From Planctomycetota bacterium (GTDB taxonomy: Bacteria; Planctomycetota; Phycisphaerae; UBA1845; UTPLA1), in the NCBI GenBank assembly GCA_015654675.1, contig JAATGM010000020.1, forward strand, positions 62,001 through 126,000: a DNA stretch of 64,000 bases. Direction: 5' to 3'. The notes below the pieces were generated by a model, which worked only from the letters and a program-made list of their open reading frames with translations, did no database searches and was not told where the DNA came from. The position numbers were made by a program, and so were the translations under genes. Each line of letters opens with the position of its first letter. The first letter of the stretch is position 1. Below are positions 26,401 through 35,057 of the stretch, piece after piece.

Positions 26401-28800
26401 CTAGAACGTGGTGCCGAAGGAGAAGCTGAATACCTGGGTGTCGTCGTCGCTCTGCTTGGCGATGGGGAAGGCGAGGTCGAAGGCGAGCGGCACGGGGCCG
26501 AAGGGCTTGAGATAGATGCGTGCGCCGACGCCGACGGCGGCGCGCCAGCCGGTGATTTCGGTGGCTTCCTCGATGGTGCCCATGTCGAGGAAGGTGACGC
26601 CGCGGACCATTTTTTCCACGATGGGGAAGGAGTATTCGGCGTTGGTCAGCAATTCGAAATCGCCGCCGACCTTTTTGGTGGAGATGAAGCGCTGTTCGGG
26701 CGAGACGCCGCGGAAGGCAAAGCCGCGGATGGAGCCGATGCCGCCGCCGTAGAATTTTTCGAAGACGGGGGCGTCGCCAAAGATCTGGCCGATGGTTGCG
26801 CCGATCGAGAGGACGTGCTTGCGGTCGGAGGAATCGGTCAGAAGCGTGAAGTGTTGAGCGGTGTCGGCGATGAGCTTACCGAAGAACCAATCGCCACCGA
26901 AGATGCCGACCTGCTCATAGGCGATGCTGGTGCGGTTGCCGCGAGTGGGGAGCCAGCGGCTGTCGGTCATGTCGCGGACGAATGTTTCCTTGACGGAGGT
27001 GAGCCAGTTTCCGCCTTCGGCCTTTCTGATTTCCTCGGGCTCTTTCCATGAGACGTCGCTGATCTGGACGTGCTCGAAGCGGAAGGCGGTTTCGGCGGCC
27101 CAATTCTTGAGGATGCCTTCGCGCCAGCGCTTGTCGAAGCTGACGTTGAAGCCGATGCGGGTTTCGTCCCACTCGTCGCGGTTGCGCTGGAAGACATAGA
27201 AGCTGGCACCGAAGCCGAGGTCCTGGTCGAGCAGGTAGGGCTCGCGGAAGTCGACTCGGCCGCGCATGAGTTCGGTGCCGGGTTCGAGCTGGATGCGGAA
27301 GGTCTGGCCGGCGCCGCGGAAGGACTTGCCTTTGAAAAGCTCGGTGGCGTTGCGCGGGTAGTCGAAGAGGTCGAAGTTTCGGTTTTCGAGGGTGATCGAT
27401 CCGACGAGGCCGCTGTTGCTGGTGACGCCGACGCCGAAGAGGACGATGTTGGCGTCGGCTTCCTCGACGCGGACGAGGGCGTCGCGGACGCCGGGTTGGG
27501 TTCCGGCGGGGGTGATGACGGCGGTGTTGAAGAGGCGGGTTTCGACGAGGCGGGACTCGGCCGAGCGGACGGAGACGGTGTTGTAGAGTTCTTCGGGGAA
27601 GAAGCGGAGCTCGCGGCGGACGACCTTGTCTTTGGTGGTGGCGTTGCCGCGGACGATGATGCGGCCGAAGCGGAATTGTTCGCGCTCGGTGATGGTGAAG
27701 GTCAGGTCTACCTGGGCTTCCTCTTTTGCGTAGACCCAATCGGCCCGGACCTCGGCGTAGATGTAGCCCTGCTCGCCGTATTTGTCGGAGATGGATTTGA
27801 TGTCGGCCTGGAGCTTTTCGTTGAGGATGAAATCGCCGGGCTTGAGTTTGATGTGGGCCTGCAGGTCATCCGATGAGAAAACGTGATTGCCTTTGAAGGC
27901 GATGGATTTGATGGAGTAGCGCACGCCCTCGTCGATGACGAAGATGAGCGTCAGGTCGGTTTCATTTTTGAATTCGATCTTGTAGCCGACGCGGGCGTCG
28001 AGGAAGCCCTGATCTTTATAGAAGTTCTGCAGGCCGGCTGAGTCGCGTTCGGCGCGGTCGGCGTCGAAGTCTCCGGTGCGGAAGATCCAGATGTAGGTTT
28101 TGGATTCGATCTGGTCCTTGAGCTGGCCGGGGCGGAAGGTGTTGTTTCCCTGGAAGAGGATTTTTCGGATTTTGACGCGCGGGCCTTCGCGGATGTCGAA
28201 GACGACCACGTGGTCCTGCATGAGGCGCTCGCGGTTGACGTCTACTTTGACGTAGTAGTAACCGGCGTCCTTGTATTTGCGCTCGATATTGGTGATGCCC
28301 TGCTTGACGGAGAACTCGCTGATGGGGCTGCCGGGCGAGAGGTCGGCGTCGGGGAGCAGGTCCTTGGTTTTGAACTTGCGATTGCCGGAGAATTCGACGG
28401 CCTCGACAAAGGGGCGCTCGACGAAGCGGAAGGTGAGGACGAGTTCGCCATCGACGACGGATGGTTCGGCGCGGGCGGCGTCGAACTTGTTGGTTTTGAC
28501 GAGGCGGGTGACGTCTTCCTCGACGGCGCGGGCGTTGAAGGGCTGGCCGACTTCGGTCTTGATGATGGAACGGACGTAGCCGTCGGCGACGTTTTTGAGG
28601 CCGACGAATTCGATTTTTCGGATGACCTGGCCGTCGCGGGGCTGGACGTCTTCGGGGGGCGGGGGGGCCTGCTGCATCATTCCGGCGGCGGCGAGGAGGG
28701 CGGCGACGGCGAGCGCGGCGAGAGCGATAGCAGCGGCGGGCGAGAACCGCCGTGCGAGTCGACGCGACGCAAACTTTGCCCCTTCCGTCATCCGATCCAT
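26401..28800 (-). CDS. bamA: Outer membrane protein assembly factor BamA
   Basis: An Omp85-family protein of about 799 residues, the core of the beta-barrel assembly machine. Residues up to about 40 contain a signal or anchor (FSPAAAIALAALAVAALLAA). Five POTRA modules follow, each opening with a beta strand such as IRKIEFVGLKNV, FVEAVEFSGNRKF, RKILFQGNNTF, IKSIAFKGNHVF and FGRIIVRGNATT. The barrel contains the conserved GSIRGFAFRG motif and the chain ends in Phe, as outer membrane proteins do. The codons from 28801 to 29010 are excluded because they overlap the promoter region and the divergent gene; the ATG at 28800 has no strong ribosome site, so the start is approximate. Confidence 0.93.
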   Translation of the reverse strand: MDRMTEGAKFASRRLARRFSPAAAIALAALAVAALLAAAGMMQQAPPPPEDVQPRDGQVIRKIEFVGLKNVADGYVRSIIKTEVGQPFNARAVEEDVTRLVKTNKFDAARAEPSVVDGELVLTFRFVERPFVEAVEFSGNRKFKTKDLLPDADLSPGSPISEFSVKQGITNIERKYKDAGYYYVKVDVNRERLMQDHVVVFDIREGPRVKIRKILFQGNNTFRPGQLKDQIESKTYIWIFRTGDFDADRAERDSAGLQNFYKDQGFLDARVGYKIEFKNETDLTLIFVIDEGVRYSIKSIAFKGNHVFSSDDLQAHIKLKPGDFILNEKLQADIKSISDKYGEQGYIYAEVRADWVYAKEEAQVDLTFTITEREQFRFGRIIVRGNATTKDKVVRRELRFFPEELYNTVSVRSAESRLVETRLFNTAVITPAGTQPGVRDALVRVEEADANIVLFGVGVTSNSGLVGSITLENRNFDLFDYPRNATELFKGKSFRGAGQTFRIQLEPGTELMRGRVDFREPYLLDQDLGFGASFYVFQRNRDEWDETRIGFNVSFDKRWREGILKNWAAETAFRFEHVQISDVSWKEPEEIRKAEGGNWLTSVKETFVRDMTDSRWLPTRGNRTSIAYEQVGIFGGDWFFGKLIADTAQHFTLLTDSSDRKHVLSIGATIGQIFGDAPVFEKFYGGGIGSIRGFAFRGVSPEQRFISTKKVGGDFELLTNAEYSFPIVEKMVRGVTFLDMGTIEEATEITGWRAAVGVGARIYLKPFGPVPLAFDLAFPIAKQSDDDTQVFSFSFGTTF

Positions 28801-28843
28801 CCAATGGCGGAGGTGAGAGAAAGACCGTGCCGTTGCGGGGCGG

Positions 28844-28871
28844 AGTATATAGGTCGTTGGACGGGTGTAAA
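28844..28871 (-). promoter_or_regulatory. Putative sigma-70 promoter of bamA
   Basis: On the minus strand TTTACA (28871-28866) and TATACT (28849-28844) are separated by 16 bases. The transcription start would fall about 35 bases before the bamA ATG. The site lies in the 191-base divergent region between bamA and the coiled-coil gene. Confidence 0.55.
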
Positions 28872-28991
28872 CCCCGACGGGCCGAGAAAATCGAATCGGA
28901 GAGGCGCGGATTCGTTGTCGGTGGCGCGGCGCGCAGATAAGATAGGAAGAGTGCATCGGCGGGGCGGCGAACTGGTGATCGGAGCCGAGCG

Positions 28992-30857
28992 ATGAATCCA
29001 CTGACGACAAAGATTCGGGCGGCGCAGCGGCGCTTGTGGGTCAACCGATGGTTGGGCCAACTGGGTTGGGCTCTGACCATTGCGGCATGCGCGTGGATCG
29101 CCGTGCTGCTTGTCGCGAGATTGTGCGCATTGACGTGGCCGCTGGCGTGGATGGCGCTGGGGGCATTGGGCGCGGCGGTGATTGCTTCGGCGATCTGGAC
29201 CGCGATGCGGCGCGACACGACGCTCGACGCGGCGGTGGCGCTGGACAAGGCGGCCGGACTTAAGGAACGGGTGTCGAGCGGGCTGGTTTGCGCGGGGCGG
29301 ACGGATCCTTTTTCACAGGCAGTGGTCGCGGACGCGGCGGAGACGGCCGGACCCATCAGCGTTCGAAAATTTGTTCCCATTCGCGGGGCGCGCTCGCTGG
29401 TATATGGCGGAGTTGTCGGATTTCTCGGGCTCCTGTTGCTGTGGTTGTTTCCTGAGTTTGACCTGCTCGGCAAGGCACAGGCGCGGGAGCGCGTGCAGCA
29501 GAAGCTGACGGCGTCGAACCAGGCGCGGGCGACGCTGGCGCAGCCGGTCGAGGCGGTCAAGAACCTGGTGGAGTCGAGCCCGGCGCTGAAAGACATGAAG
29601 GAGATGCAGGAGCTCGAGGCGCTGGCGAAGCCGAACGACAAGCCGGTTGATCCGTCGGACCTGCGTCGTGAGGCCATCAAGAAGCTGGACAAGTTGGGGG
29701 ACGAACTGAAGAAGCAGGCGGCGGCGGAGCGATTCAAGGATCTGCAGGAAACGAAGAACCGGCTGAAGGAGATGGGGAAGCCGCAGGACGCGAAGTCGCC
29801 GCCGAGCAAGCTGATGCAGGCGCTGACGGACGGGGACTTCAAGCAGGCACAGGAAGAGCTGTCGAAGATGAAGGAGCAGCTCGCCAAGAAGAAGCACGAT
29901 GCGAAGAGCCAGGAAGAAGTGAAGAAGATGTCGGAGCAGCTCGACCAACTGGCGAAGAAGCTGAACGACGCGGCGGGCGACAAAAATCTGCAGGAGCAAC
30001 TGAAGCAGTCGGGGCTGAACGCGGAGCAGATGAAGCGAATTCTCGATGCGTTGAACAAAAAGGACCCGCAGCAGCTTTCGAAGATGATGGAAGACCTGGA
30101 GAAGAAGCTGAAGAAAGAGGGGATGTCGCAGCAGCAGATAGACAAGATGAAGAAGCAGGTGCAACAGGCGCAGAAGCAACAGGGCAGCAAGCAGCAGATG
30201 AACAAGCTGGCGGAGTCGATGAAGAAGGCGGGGCAGAAGTGCCAGACGGGCGATAAGCAGGGCGCGGGGCAGCAGATGGACGAGGCGGGGGAGCAGTTGT
30301 CCCAGATGGAGATGATGGAACAGCAGATGGGGGAAATCGACTCGAAGATGTCGCAACTGGACGATCTCAAGGATGAGATGGGCGATCAGAACAAGGACCA
30401 GGGTGACAAGCAGTGCAAGCAATGCAACGGTACCGGGATGCGGAAGGATGGCTCGCCGTGTCCGCATTGCAACGGGACGGGGCAGTGCAACGGCGGCGGC
30501 GCAGATGGCCAGAAGCCCGGCCCGGGCGGCCGCGGTCGCGGGGCGGGACAGCGCGGGCAGAAGGATATCGATGTCGCTTTTCAGAAGAGGCGGGCCAAAG
30601 TGGAGCAGCGGCAGGGGGCCGTGATCGGGCAGTGGTTCGTCAAGGGCGACCAGATCAAGGGCGAGTCGAAGGCGCAGTATCTCGAAGCTGTGCAATCGGC
30701 GGTGCGCGACGCGAGCGATGCGCTGGAGAAGGACCAGGTTCCGCGGGCTTACCAGAAGGCGGTCAAGAATTACTTTGATCGGCTGGGGGAAGAGAAGCCG
30801 GCGAGCGGGACGAACGGTGGCACGGCGGGCGGCGACAAGAAGCCGGAGAAGCCGTGA
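28992..30857 (+). CDS. Membrane-anchored coiled-coil protein with DnaJ-type CxxCxGxG motifs
   Basis: A 621-residue protein. Two membrane helices near residues 18-68 and one near 134-155 (SLVYGGVVGFLGLLLLWLFP) enclose a conserved soluble stretch (LDKAAGLKERVSSGLV) that resembles planctomycete proteins with a DUF4175-like N-terminus. From about residue 160 to 470 the chain is almost all Lys/Gln/Met/Glu/Asp heptad-type helix. At about 472-500 are two CxxCNGTG units (CKQCNGTG and CPHCNGTG), as in DnaJ zinc fingers but only two rather than four. A basic helix ends the protein. Divergent from bamA; its stop overlaps the next GTG (GTGA), so it is coupled to the ABC binding protein. Confidence 0.8.
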   Translation: MNPLTTKIRAAQRRLWVNRWLGQLGWALTIAACAWIAVLLVARLCALTWPLAWMALGALGAAVIASAIWTAMRRDTTLDAAVALDKAAGLKERVSSGLVCAGRTDPFSQAVVADAAETAGPISVRKFVPIRGARSLVYGGVVGFLGLLLLWLFPEFDLLGKAQARERVQQKLTASNQARATLAQPVEAVKNLVESSPALKDMKEMQELEALAKPNDKPVDPSDLRREAIKKLDKLGDELKKQAAAERFKDLQETKNRLKEMGKPQDAKSPPSKLMQALTDGDFKQAQEELSKMKEQLAKKKHDAKSQEEVKKMSEQLDQLAKKLNDAAGDKNLQEQLKQSGLNAEQMKRILDALNKKDPQQLSKMMEDLEKKLKKEGMSQQQIDKMKKQVQQAQKQQGSKQQMNKLAESMKKAGQKCQTGDKQGAGQQMDEAGEQLSQMEMMEQQMGEIDSKMSQLDDLKDEMGDQNKDQGDKQCKQCNGTGMRKDGSPCPHCNGTGQCNGGGADGQKPGPGGRGRGAGQRGQKDIDVAFQKRRAKVEQRQGAVIGQWFVKGDQIKGESKAQYLEAVQSAVRDASDALEKDQVPRAYQKAVKNYFDRLGEEKPASGTNGGTAGGDKKPEKP

Positions 30858-31909
30858 CGAGCACAGTGTCGCGGGTCTTCATTCATTTCTCTTTCATTCT
30901 TGTGTTTGCCATGACTGGGTCGGCGCGCGCTGAGACGCCCGGGCCGGTGACGATTTATTGTTCGGCGGACGAGGCCATCGCGCGGCCGATTCTGGCGGAG
31001 TTCACAAAGCAGACCGGGATCGAAGTGCGACCGATGTTCGATACGGAGGCGGGGAAGACGACGGGGCTGGTGCATCGGCTGCTGGCGGAGAAGGGGCGGC
31101 CGCGCGCGGATGTGTGGTGGTCGAGCGAGATATTCGGGACGATTCAATTGGCAGACGCGGGGGTGCTTGCGGCGTTTGTGCCGGAGTCGGCGAAGGATAT
31201 TCCTTCTGAGTATCGTGATCCGAAGCAGCGCTGGACGGCATTCGGGCTGCGCGGGCGAGTGCTGGCGTATAACCCGGAGAAGACCCCGAAAGACAAGCTG
31301 CCGAAGACGTGGGCCGAGCTGGCGCGGCCGGAGTACAAGGGTCGCATCGCGCTGGCGAATCCGATCTTTGGGACGACGCGCGGGCACATGGCGGCGCTTG
31401 GGACGCTGTGGGGCGAAGATGAACTAAGAAAGTACCTGGTGGGATTGCGGAATAATAATGTGCGGGTTGCGGATGGGAATTCGCAATCGGTGATGCTGGT
31501 GGCGCGGGGCGACATTGAGTTTGGGGCGACGGATACGGACGATGTGATTGCGGCCATGGCGCGGGGCGACAAGGTCGAAATGTGCTTTCCCGCGCTGGAT
31601 GCGCCGGGTGGAAAGTCAATTCCCGGGACGCTCTGGATACCGAACTCGATTGCGATCGTTGCGGGCGGACCGGACGATGCGGCGGCCAAGAAACTTGCCG
31701 CGTACCTCACTTCGGCCGAGGTTGAGCAAACGCTTGCCAAGAGTGAGTCTGCGAACCTGCCGGTCCGGGCAGGCGCGCTGCGCGAGGCGAATGCGTCATT
31801 CGCGAGAATGGTCAAAGCGCATCGGCTGAGCCAGCCGGTGGATTATGGCGCAGTCGCGGCCCGGCTGCGGGCGACGGATGCGCTGGTCAAAGAGACACTG
31901 CTTCGTTAG
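30854..31909 (+). CDS. Iron(III)-type ABC transporter substrate-binding protein
   Basis: A 351-residue periplasmic binding protein with an N-terminal signal sequence (FIHFSFILVFAMTGSARA). The mature part starts VTIYCSADEAIARPI, the standard opening of FbpA-like iron(III) or related binding proteins, and includes KGRPRADVWWSSEIF, GIVHRL-type helices and LANPIFGTTRGHMAAL. It probably delivers ferric iron, phosphonate or a similar anion-bound ligand to a permease. It is coupled to the upstream coiled-coil gene by GTGA overlap. Its permease is encoded 0.5 kb downstream, beyond a gene of opposite strand; no ATPase gene is visible. Confidence 0.88.
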   Translation: MTSTVSRVFIHFSFILVFAMTGSARAETPGPVTIYCSADEAIARPILAEFTKQTGIEVRPMFDTEAGKTTGLVHRLLAEKGRPRADVWWSSEIFGTIQLADAGVLAAFVPESAKDIPSEYRDPKQRWTAFGLRGRVLAYNPEKTPKDKLPKTWAELARPEYKGRIALANPIFGTTRGHMAALGTLWGEDELRKYLVGLRNNNVRVADGNSQSVMLVARGDIEFGATDTDDVIAAMARGDKVEMCFPALDAPGGKSIPGTLWIPNSIAIVAGGPDDAAAKKLAAYLTSAEVEQTLAKSESANLPVRAGALREANASFARMVKAHRLSQPVDYGAVAARLRATDALVKETLLR

Positions 31910-32323
31910 CTAGTTGATTCGTTTGATCGTGCAGGTTTGCGAGTATTGCGCGTCGTCGCGATTGACCGCGCGTACCTGGACGATGCCGCTGAAGCTGCCG
32001 TCGGACTGCTTCTGCCCGAGGAGTATGATTTCGGTCAACTCTACAGCGCCCTGGCCGAAGAGATCGGCGTCTACACGAAAACCCGTTTGAAGGTTCGACT
32101 TGGACGTGTCAAAGGCGGCGGGTTGAGGCAGATCGCGGACACCGCCGGCTTCGCCAAGCGATTTGACCTGCCCGTTTTCGACACCCAATGTGAAAATGTT
32201 GTTGTCGCCGGCGATGGTGACCTGCCAGACTTCGAGTCCGGGTGGAATTTCTGAACCTGCGGGCGCTGCAGTACCGCAACCGGCTGCATAGAGCAGCGAC
32301 GCGAGAAGCACGAATCTTTTCAT
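31910..32323 (-). CDS. Small lipoprotein inserted between the transporter genes
   Basis: A 137-residue protein starting MKRFVLLASLLYAAGCG, a clear lipoprotein signal with Cys16. The mature domain is beta-rich (LEVWQVTIAGDNNIFTLGVE, GTVELTEIILLG-type strands) and ends QYSQTCTIKRIN with one Cys. An ATG at 32323 with a CAGGGG-like site fixes the start; a much longer upstream open frame to 33343 is antisense to the permease gene and rejected. It ends immediately next to the stop of the binding protein gene, opposite strand. Unknown function. Confidence 0.75.
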   Translation of the reverse strand: MKRFVLLASLLYAAGCGTAAPAGSEIPPGLEVWQVTIAGDNNIFTLGVENGQVKSLGEAGGVRDLPQPAAFDTSKSNLQTGFRVDADLFGQGAVELTEIILLGQKQSDGSFSGIVQVRAVNRDDAQYSQTCTIKRIN

Positions 32324-32447
32324 GAGACCCCTGAGCAAGAGTAATCCGCGAGGATAAAGACGTCGGATTATTACGCGCAGTTGTCGGCGTGTCCAGCAAG
32401 AAGTGATCGACAGGGGCGGCATCCGTTCGCACAATGGCGGCGTGGGC

Positions 32448-34118
32448 ATGATGTTGCGAGCGATGCGCTGGGTCGGCTGGATGATTCTGGCGGCAGCGAC
32501 GGTCGCGCCGCTGGCGATGTTGTTTTTCGATTTGCGAGGCGGGCCGCCGGCGTGGTCTGAACTGCGGGTGGGCGGCCGACTGGCCGGAATTCTTTTGCGA
32601 ACTGTGGTGATCGCGGCGGCGGCGGGGGTTCTGGCGACGGGATTGTCGCTTCCGGCTTTGTACGCGGCGGCGCATGCACGCGGGGAACGCGTGCGGGTGC
32701 TTTTGTTCGGGATGGCGGCGGCGCCGCTGTTGTCGCCGGCGTGCGTGTTTGGATATTCATGGATGCTGGCGGCCTCGCAGCGCGGGAGACTGGGGCGGCT
32801 GCTGAGCTTGGTCGGCTTCAATGATGATAATGCGGGGCCGGCGCGGGCCGCGGTCGCATTGGCGACCTGGCTTTGGCCGATTCCAGCCATGTTGCTGGCG
32901 ACGTCGTATCTGCATGGTGGGCGAGCGGCGTATCGGATGGCGCGACTGGACGCGGGCGCGGTGAGCGCGTTCGTTCGCGGGGCGTTGCCGGCGATGGCCG
33001 GGGCTGCGGCGGCCGCGTTTGCGATCGTATTTGTTCTGTCGATGAATGAGTCCACGATCGCGCCGCTGGTGCTGACGCGGACGTGGCCGGCGGAAATGGC
33101 GCCGGAGGTGCTTGATTCGGCGATGTATGGATCGCCGGCGGCGGCGCTGGCGTGGAAGTCGTGGCCTGTCGTCGGGCTGGTTGGCGTTGCGGCGCTGGTT
33201 GCCTGGCCGGGATTGCGGCGGGTGTGGGATTCGGTGGAACAGGAGACCGCGCTCGACCTAGGTGGGGCGGCGTTGTCGGGCGGCGGAGGGACGGCGCTGG
33301 CGGTTGCCGTGACAGCGCTGATCGCGTTGGCGCCGATCTGCATTTTTGTGAGTGAGCTTTATTCGGCGCGCATTTCGCTGGGCGAGGCGATTCATCGGGT
33401 TTGGACGCTTTATGGTGCGGAGCGGCGGGCTTCGTTGATTGTCGCGGGCTTGGCGGGGATGGCCGGCATGGCGATCGCGTGGTCGACGTGCGATTTGCGG
33501 CTGGGGCGCGAGCGTTCCATCGGACGAGTGTTTCGGGCCGTGCTGCTGGGGAGCGCGCTTCTGTCGGCGTTGCTGCCGGCGGAGTTGATGGCGCAGCTTC
33601 TGGTGCAGCTCTTCAATCGACGCGGAATTGCCGGGCGGCTGTATGACGATACGCCGGTGGTGTGGGTGCTGGGGATTGTGGCACGCTATGGGTTTTTCGC
33701 GGCGGCGATGGGATGGTACGCGGCGCGGCGAGTTCCGGTTGAAGTCCTGCGGCAGGCGCGGATCGACGGGGTGAACGATGCGGGCGCGGGCTTTGCGGTC
33801 GCGCGGCCGTGGGTGATCTGGCCGATCGTGGCGGCCGCCATTCTGATGGCGTGTCTTTCACTTTCGGAAGTGGCGGCGTCGTTGGTGCTGATTCCGCCGC
33901 GATTCGGCGGGAGCCTGGCGGTGGCGCTGGACAACCAGATGCATTACGGGCGAAATCTTGACGTGATCGTGACGACGCTGATGCTGCTGGTTCCGTTGGC
34001 GGTTTTTGCGATGGGATTGGCGATTGGATGGGGCGGGGCGGAGGCGCGACGGCGCAAGGGTGCAGCGGGTGTGGTGGCTGCAGGGAACGAACGGGGTCCA
34101 TTGGGGAGTGGCGGCTGA
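32448..34118 (+). CDS. ABC transporter permease, iron(III)/FbpB-ThiP type
   Basis: A 556-residue inner membrane permease with about twelve helices in two homologous halves, as in FbpB or ThiP. The first half includes VLATGLSLPALYAAAHARGE and the second GYGFFAAAMGWYAARRVPVE; EAA-like loops are seen near ARLDAGAVSAFVRGALPAM and ARIDGVNDAGAGFAVARPW, which contact the ATPase. The substrate is probably that of the adjacent binding protein. Starts at 32448 (ATGATG) is preferred to a GTG at 32403. The stop overlaps the ATG of the NHL gene by one base. No ATP-binding subunit gene lies in the window. Confidence 0.85.
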   Translation: MMLRAMRWVGWMILAAATVAPLAMLFFDLRGGPPAWSELRVGGRLAGILLRTVVIAAAAGVLATGLSLPALYAAAHARGERVRVLLFGMAAAPLLSPACVFGYSWMLAASQRGRLGRLLSLVGFNDDNAGPARAAVALATWLWPIPAMLLATSYLHGGRAAYRMARLDAGAVSAFVRGALPAMAGAAAAAFAIVFVLSMNESTIAPLVLTRTWPAEMAPEVLDSAMYGSPAAALAWKSWPVVGLVGVAALVAWPGLRRVWDSVEQETALDLGGAALSGGGGTALAVAVTALIALAPICIFVSELYSARISLGEAIHRVWTLYGAERRASLIVAGLAGMAGMAIAWSTCDLRLGRERSIGRVFRAVLLGSALLSALLPAELMAQLLVQLFNRRGIAGRLYDDTPVVWVLGIVARYGFFAAAMGWYAARRVPVEVLRQARIDGVNDAGAGFAVARPWVIWPIVAAAILMACLSLSEVAASLVLIPPRFGGSLAVALDNQMHYGRNLDVIVTTLMLLVPLAVFAMGLAIGWGGAEARRRKGAAGVVAAGNERGPLGSGG

Positions 34119-35038
34119 TGGTTGGGCGGGTGGTAGTCGCGATTGGGCTCCTGGCTGGTTTGGTTGGCGGGTGCAGCCACGAGCCGCCGACGGATGAGTC
34201 GCGGGTGGTCGTTGTCATCGGTGAGACGGGGCTGGGGAACGGGCAGTTTTCATATCCGCGTTGTGTGGCGGTATCGCCGATCGATGGACGGGTGTTCATT
34301 TGCGACAAGACGGCGCGGATACAGCGATTTGATACCGAGGGACATTTCGAGACGGGATGGCGGATGCCGGCGTGGGAGAACGGGAAGCCGACGGGGATGG
34401 CTTTTGACAAGGAGGGGCGGCTGTGGGTGGCGGACACGCATTACGCGCGGGTGATGGTGTACGACCGGGATGGGAAGGAGTTGTTTCAGTTCGGGTCGCG
34501 CGGGGAGGGACCGGGGCAATTTATCTTTCCGACATGCATCGCATGGGACAATGATGGGAATATCTATGTCGGCGAGTACGGCGGGAATGATCGGATCAAC
34601 AAGTTTTCGAAGGATCGCAAGTGGCTGCTTTCGTTTGGTGGGAGGGACGCAGGGGAGGCGTCGCTGGAGCGACCGACGCAGATCAAGTTTGATCCGGCTG
34701 GGTTCTTGTGGGTGTCGGACGGGTGCCATCATCGCATCTGCAAGTTCAGTCTGGACGGCAAGTTGTTGGCGAGTTTCGGGAAGCCCGGAAACGGGCCGGG
34801 GGAGTTGAGCTATCCGTATGACCTGGAGAAGACCAAGAGCGGTGGCGTGATCGTGACGGAACATGGGAACAACCGCGTGAGCGAGTTCGATTCGCAGGGA
34901 AAGTTTTTGCGTTCGTGGGGTTCGCCGGGACGTGAGAACGGGCAACTCATGCAGCCGTGGAAGGCGGAGTTTGGGCGCGACGGGATTCTGTACGTGGTGG
35001 ACGCGTGGAACAATCGCATCCAGGCGGTGCGGTGGTGA
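34118..35038 (+). CDS. NHL-repeat lipoprotein
   Basis: A 306-residue protein starting MVGRVVVAIGLLAGLVGGC, a lipoprotein signal peptide with Cys19. The mature part is a six-bladed NHL-type beta-propeller: repeated units such as GQFSYPRCVAVSPIDGRVFI, GKPTGMAFDKEGRLWVADTH, GQFIFPTCIAWDNDGNIYVG and GELSYPYDLEKTKSGGVIVT each contain the NR[IV] turn. The propeller probably binds a protein or glycan outside the inner membrane. Its ATG overlaps the permease stop (TGATG), so it belongs to the transporter operon. Role in uptake is inferred only. Confidence 0.87.
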   Translation: MVGRVVVAIGLLAGLVGGCSHEPPTDESRVVVVIGETGLGNGQFSYPRCVAVSPIDGRVFICDKTARIQRFDTEGHFETGWRMPAWENGKPTGMAFDKEGRLWVADTHYARVMVYDRDGKELFQFGSRGEGPGQFIFPTCIAWDNDGNIYVGEYGGNDRINKFSKDRKWLLSFGGRDAGEASLERPTQIKFDPAGFLWVSDGCHHRICKFSLDGKLLASFGKPGNGPGELSYPYDLEKTKSGGVIVTEHGNNRVSEFDSQGKFLRSWGSPGRENGQLMQPWKAEFGRDGILYVVDAWNNRIQAVRW

Positions 35039-35057
35039 GTGGGCGGGCGGGCTGGGG

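Noticed and set aside
28016-30370. Long minus-strand open frame opposite the coiled-coil gene
   Set aside because: It encodes Cys/Ser/Phe-rich low-complexity residues mirroring Lys/Gln/Glu codons of the real gene, and overlaps bamA.
32324-33343. N-terminal extension of the small lipoprotein gene
   Set aside because: The real signal peptide begins at 32323; upstream codons are antisense to the permease gene and rich in Ala/Arg/Thr/Pro.
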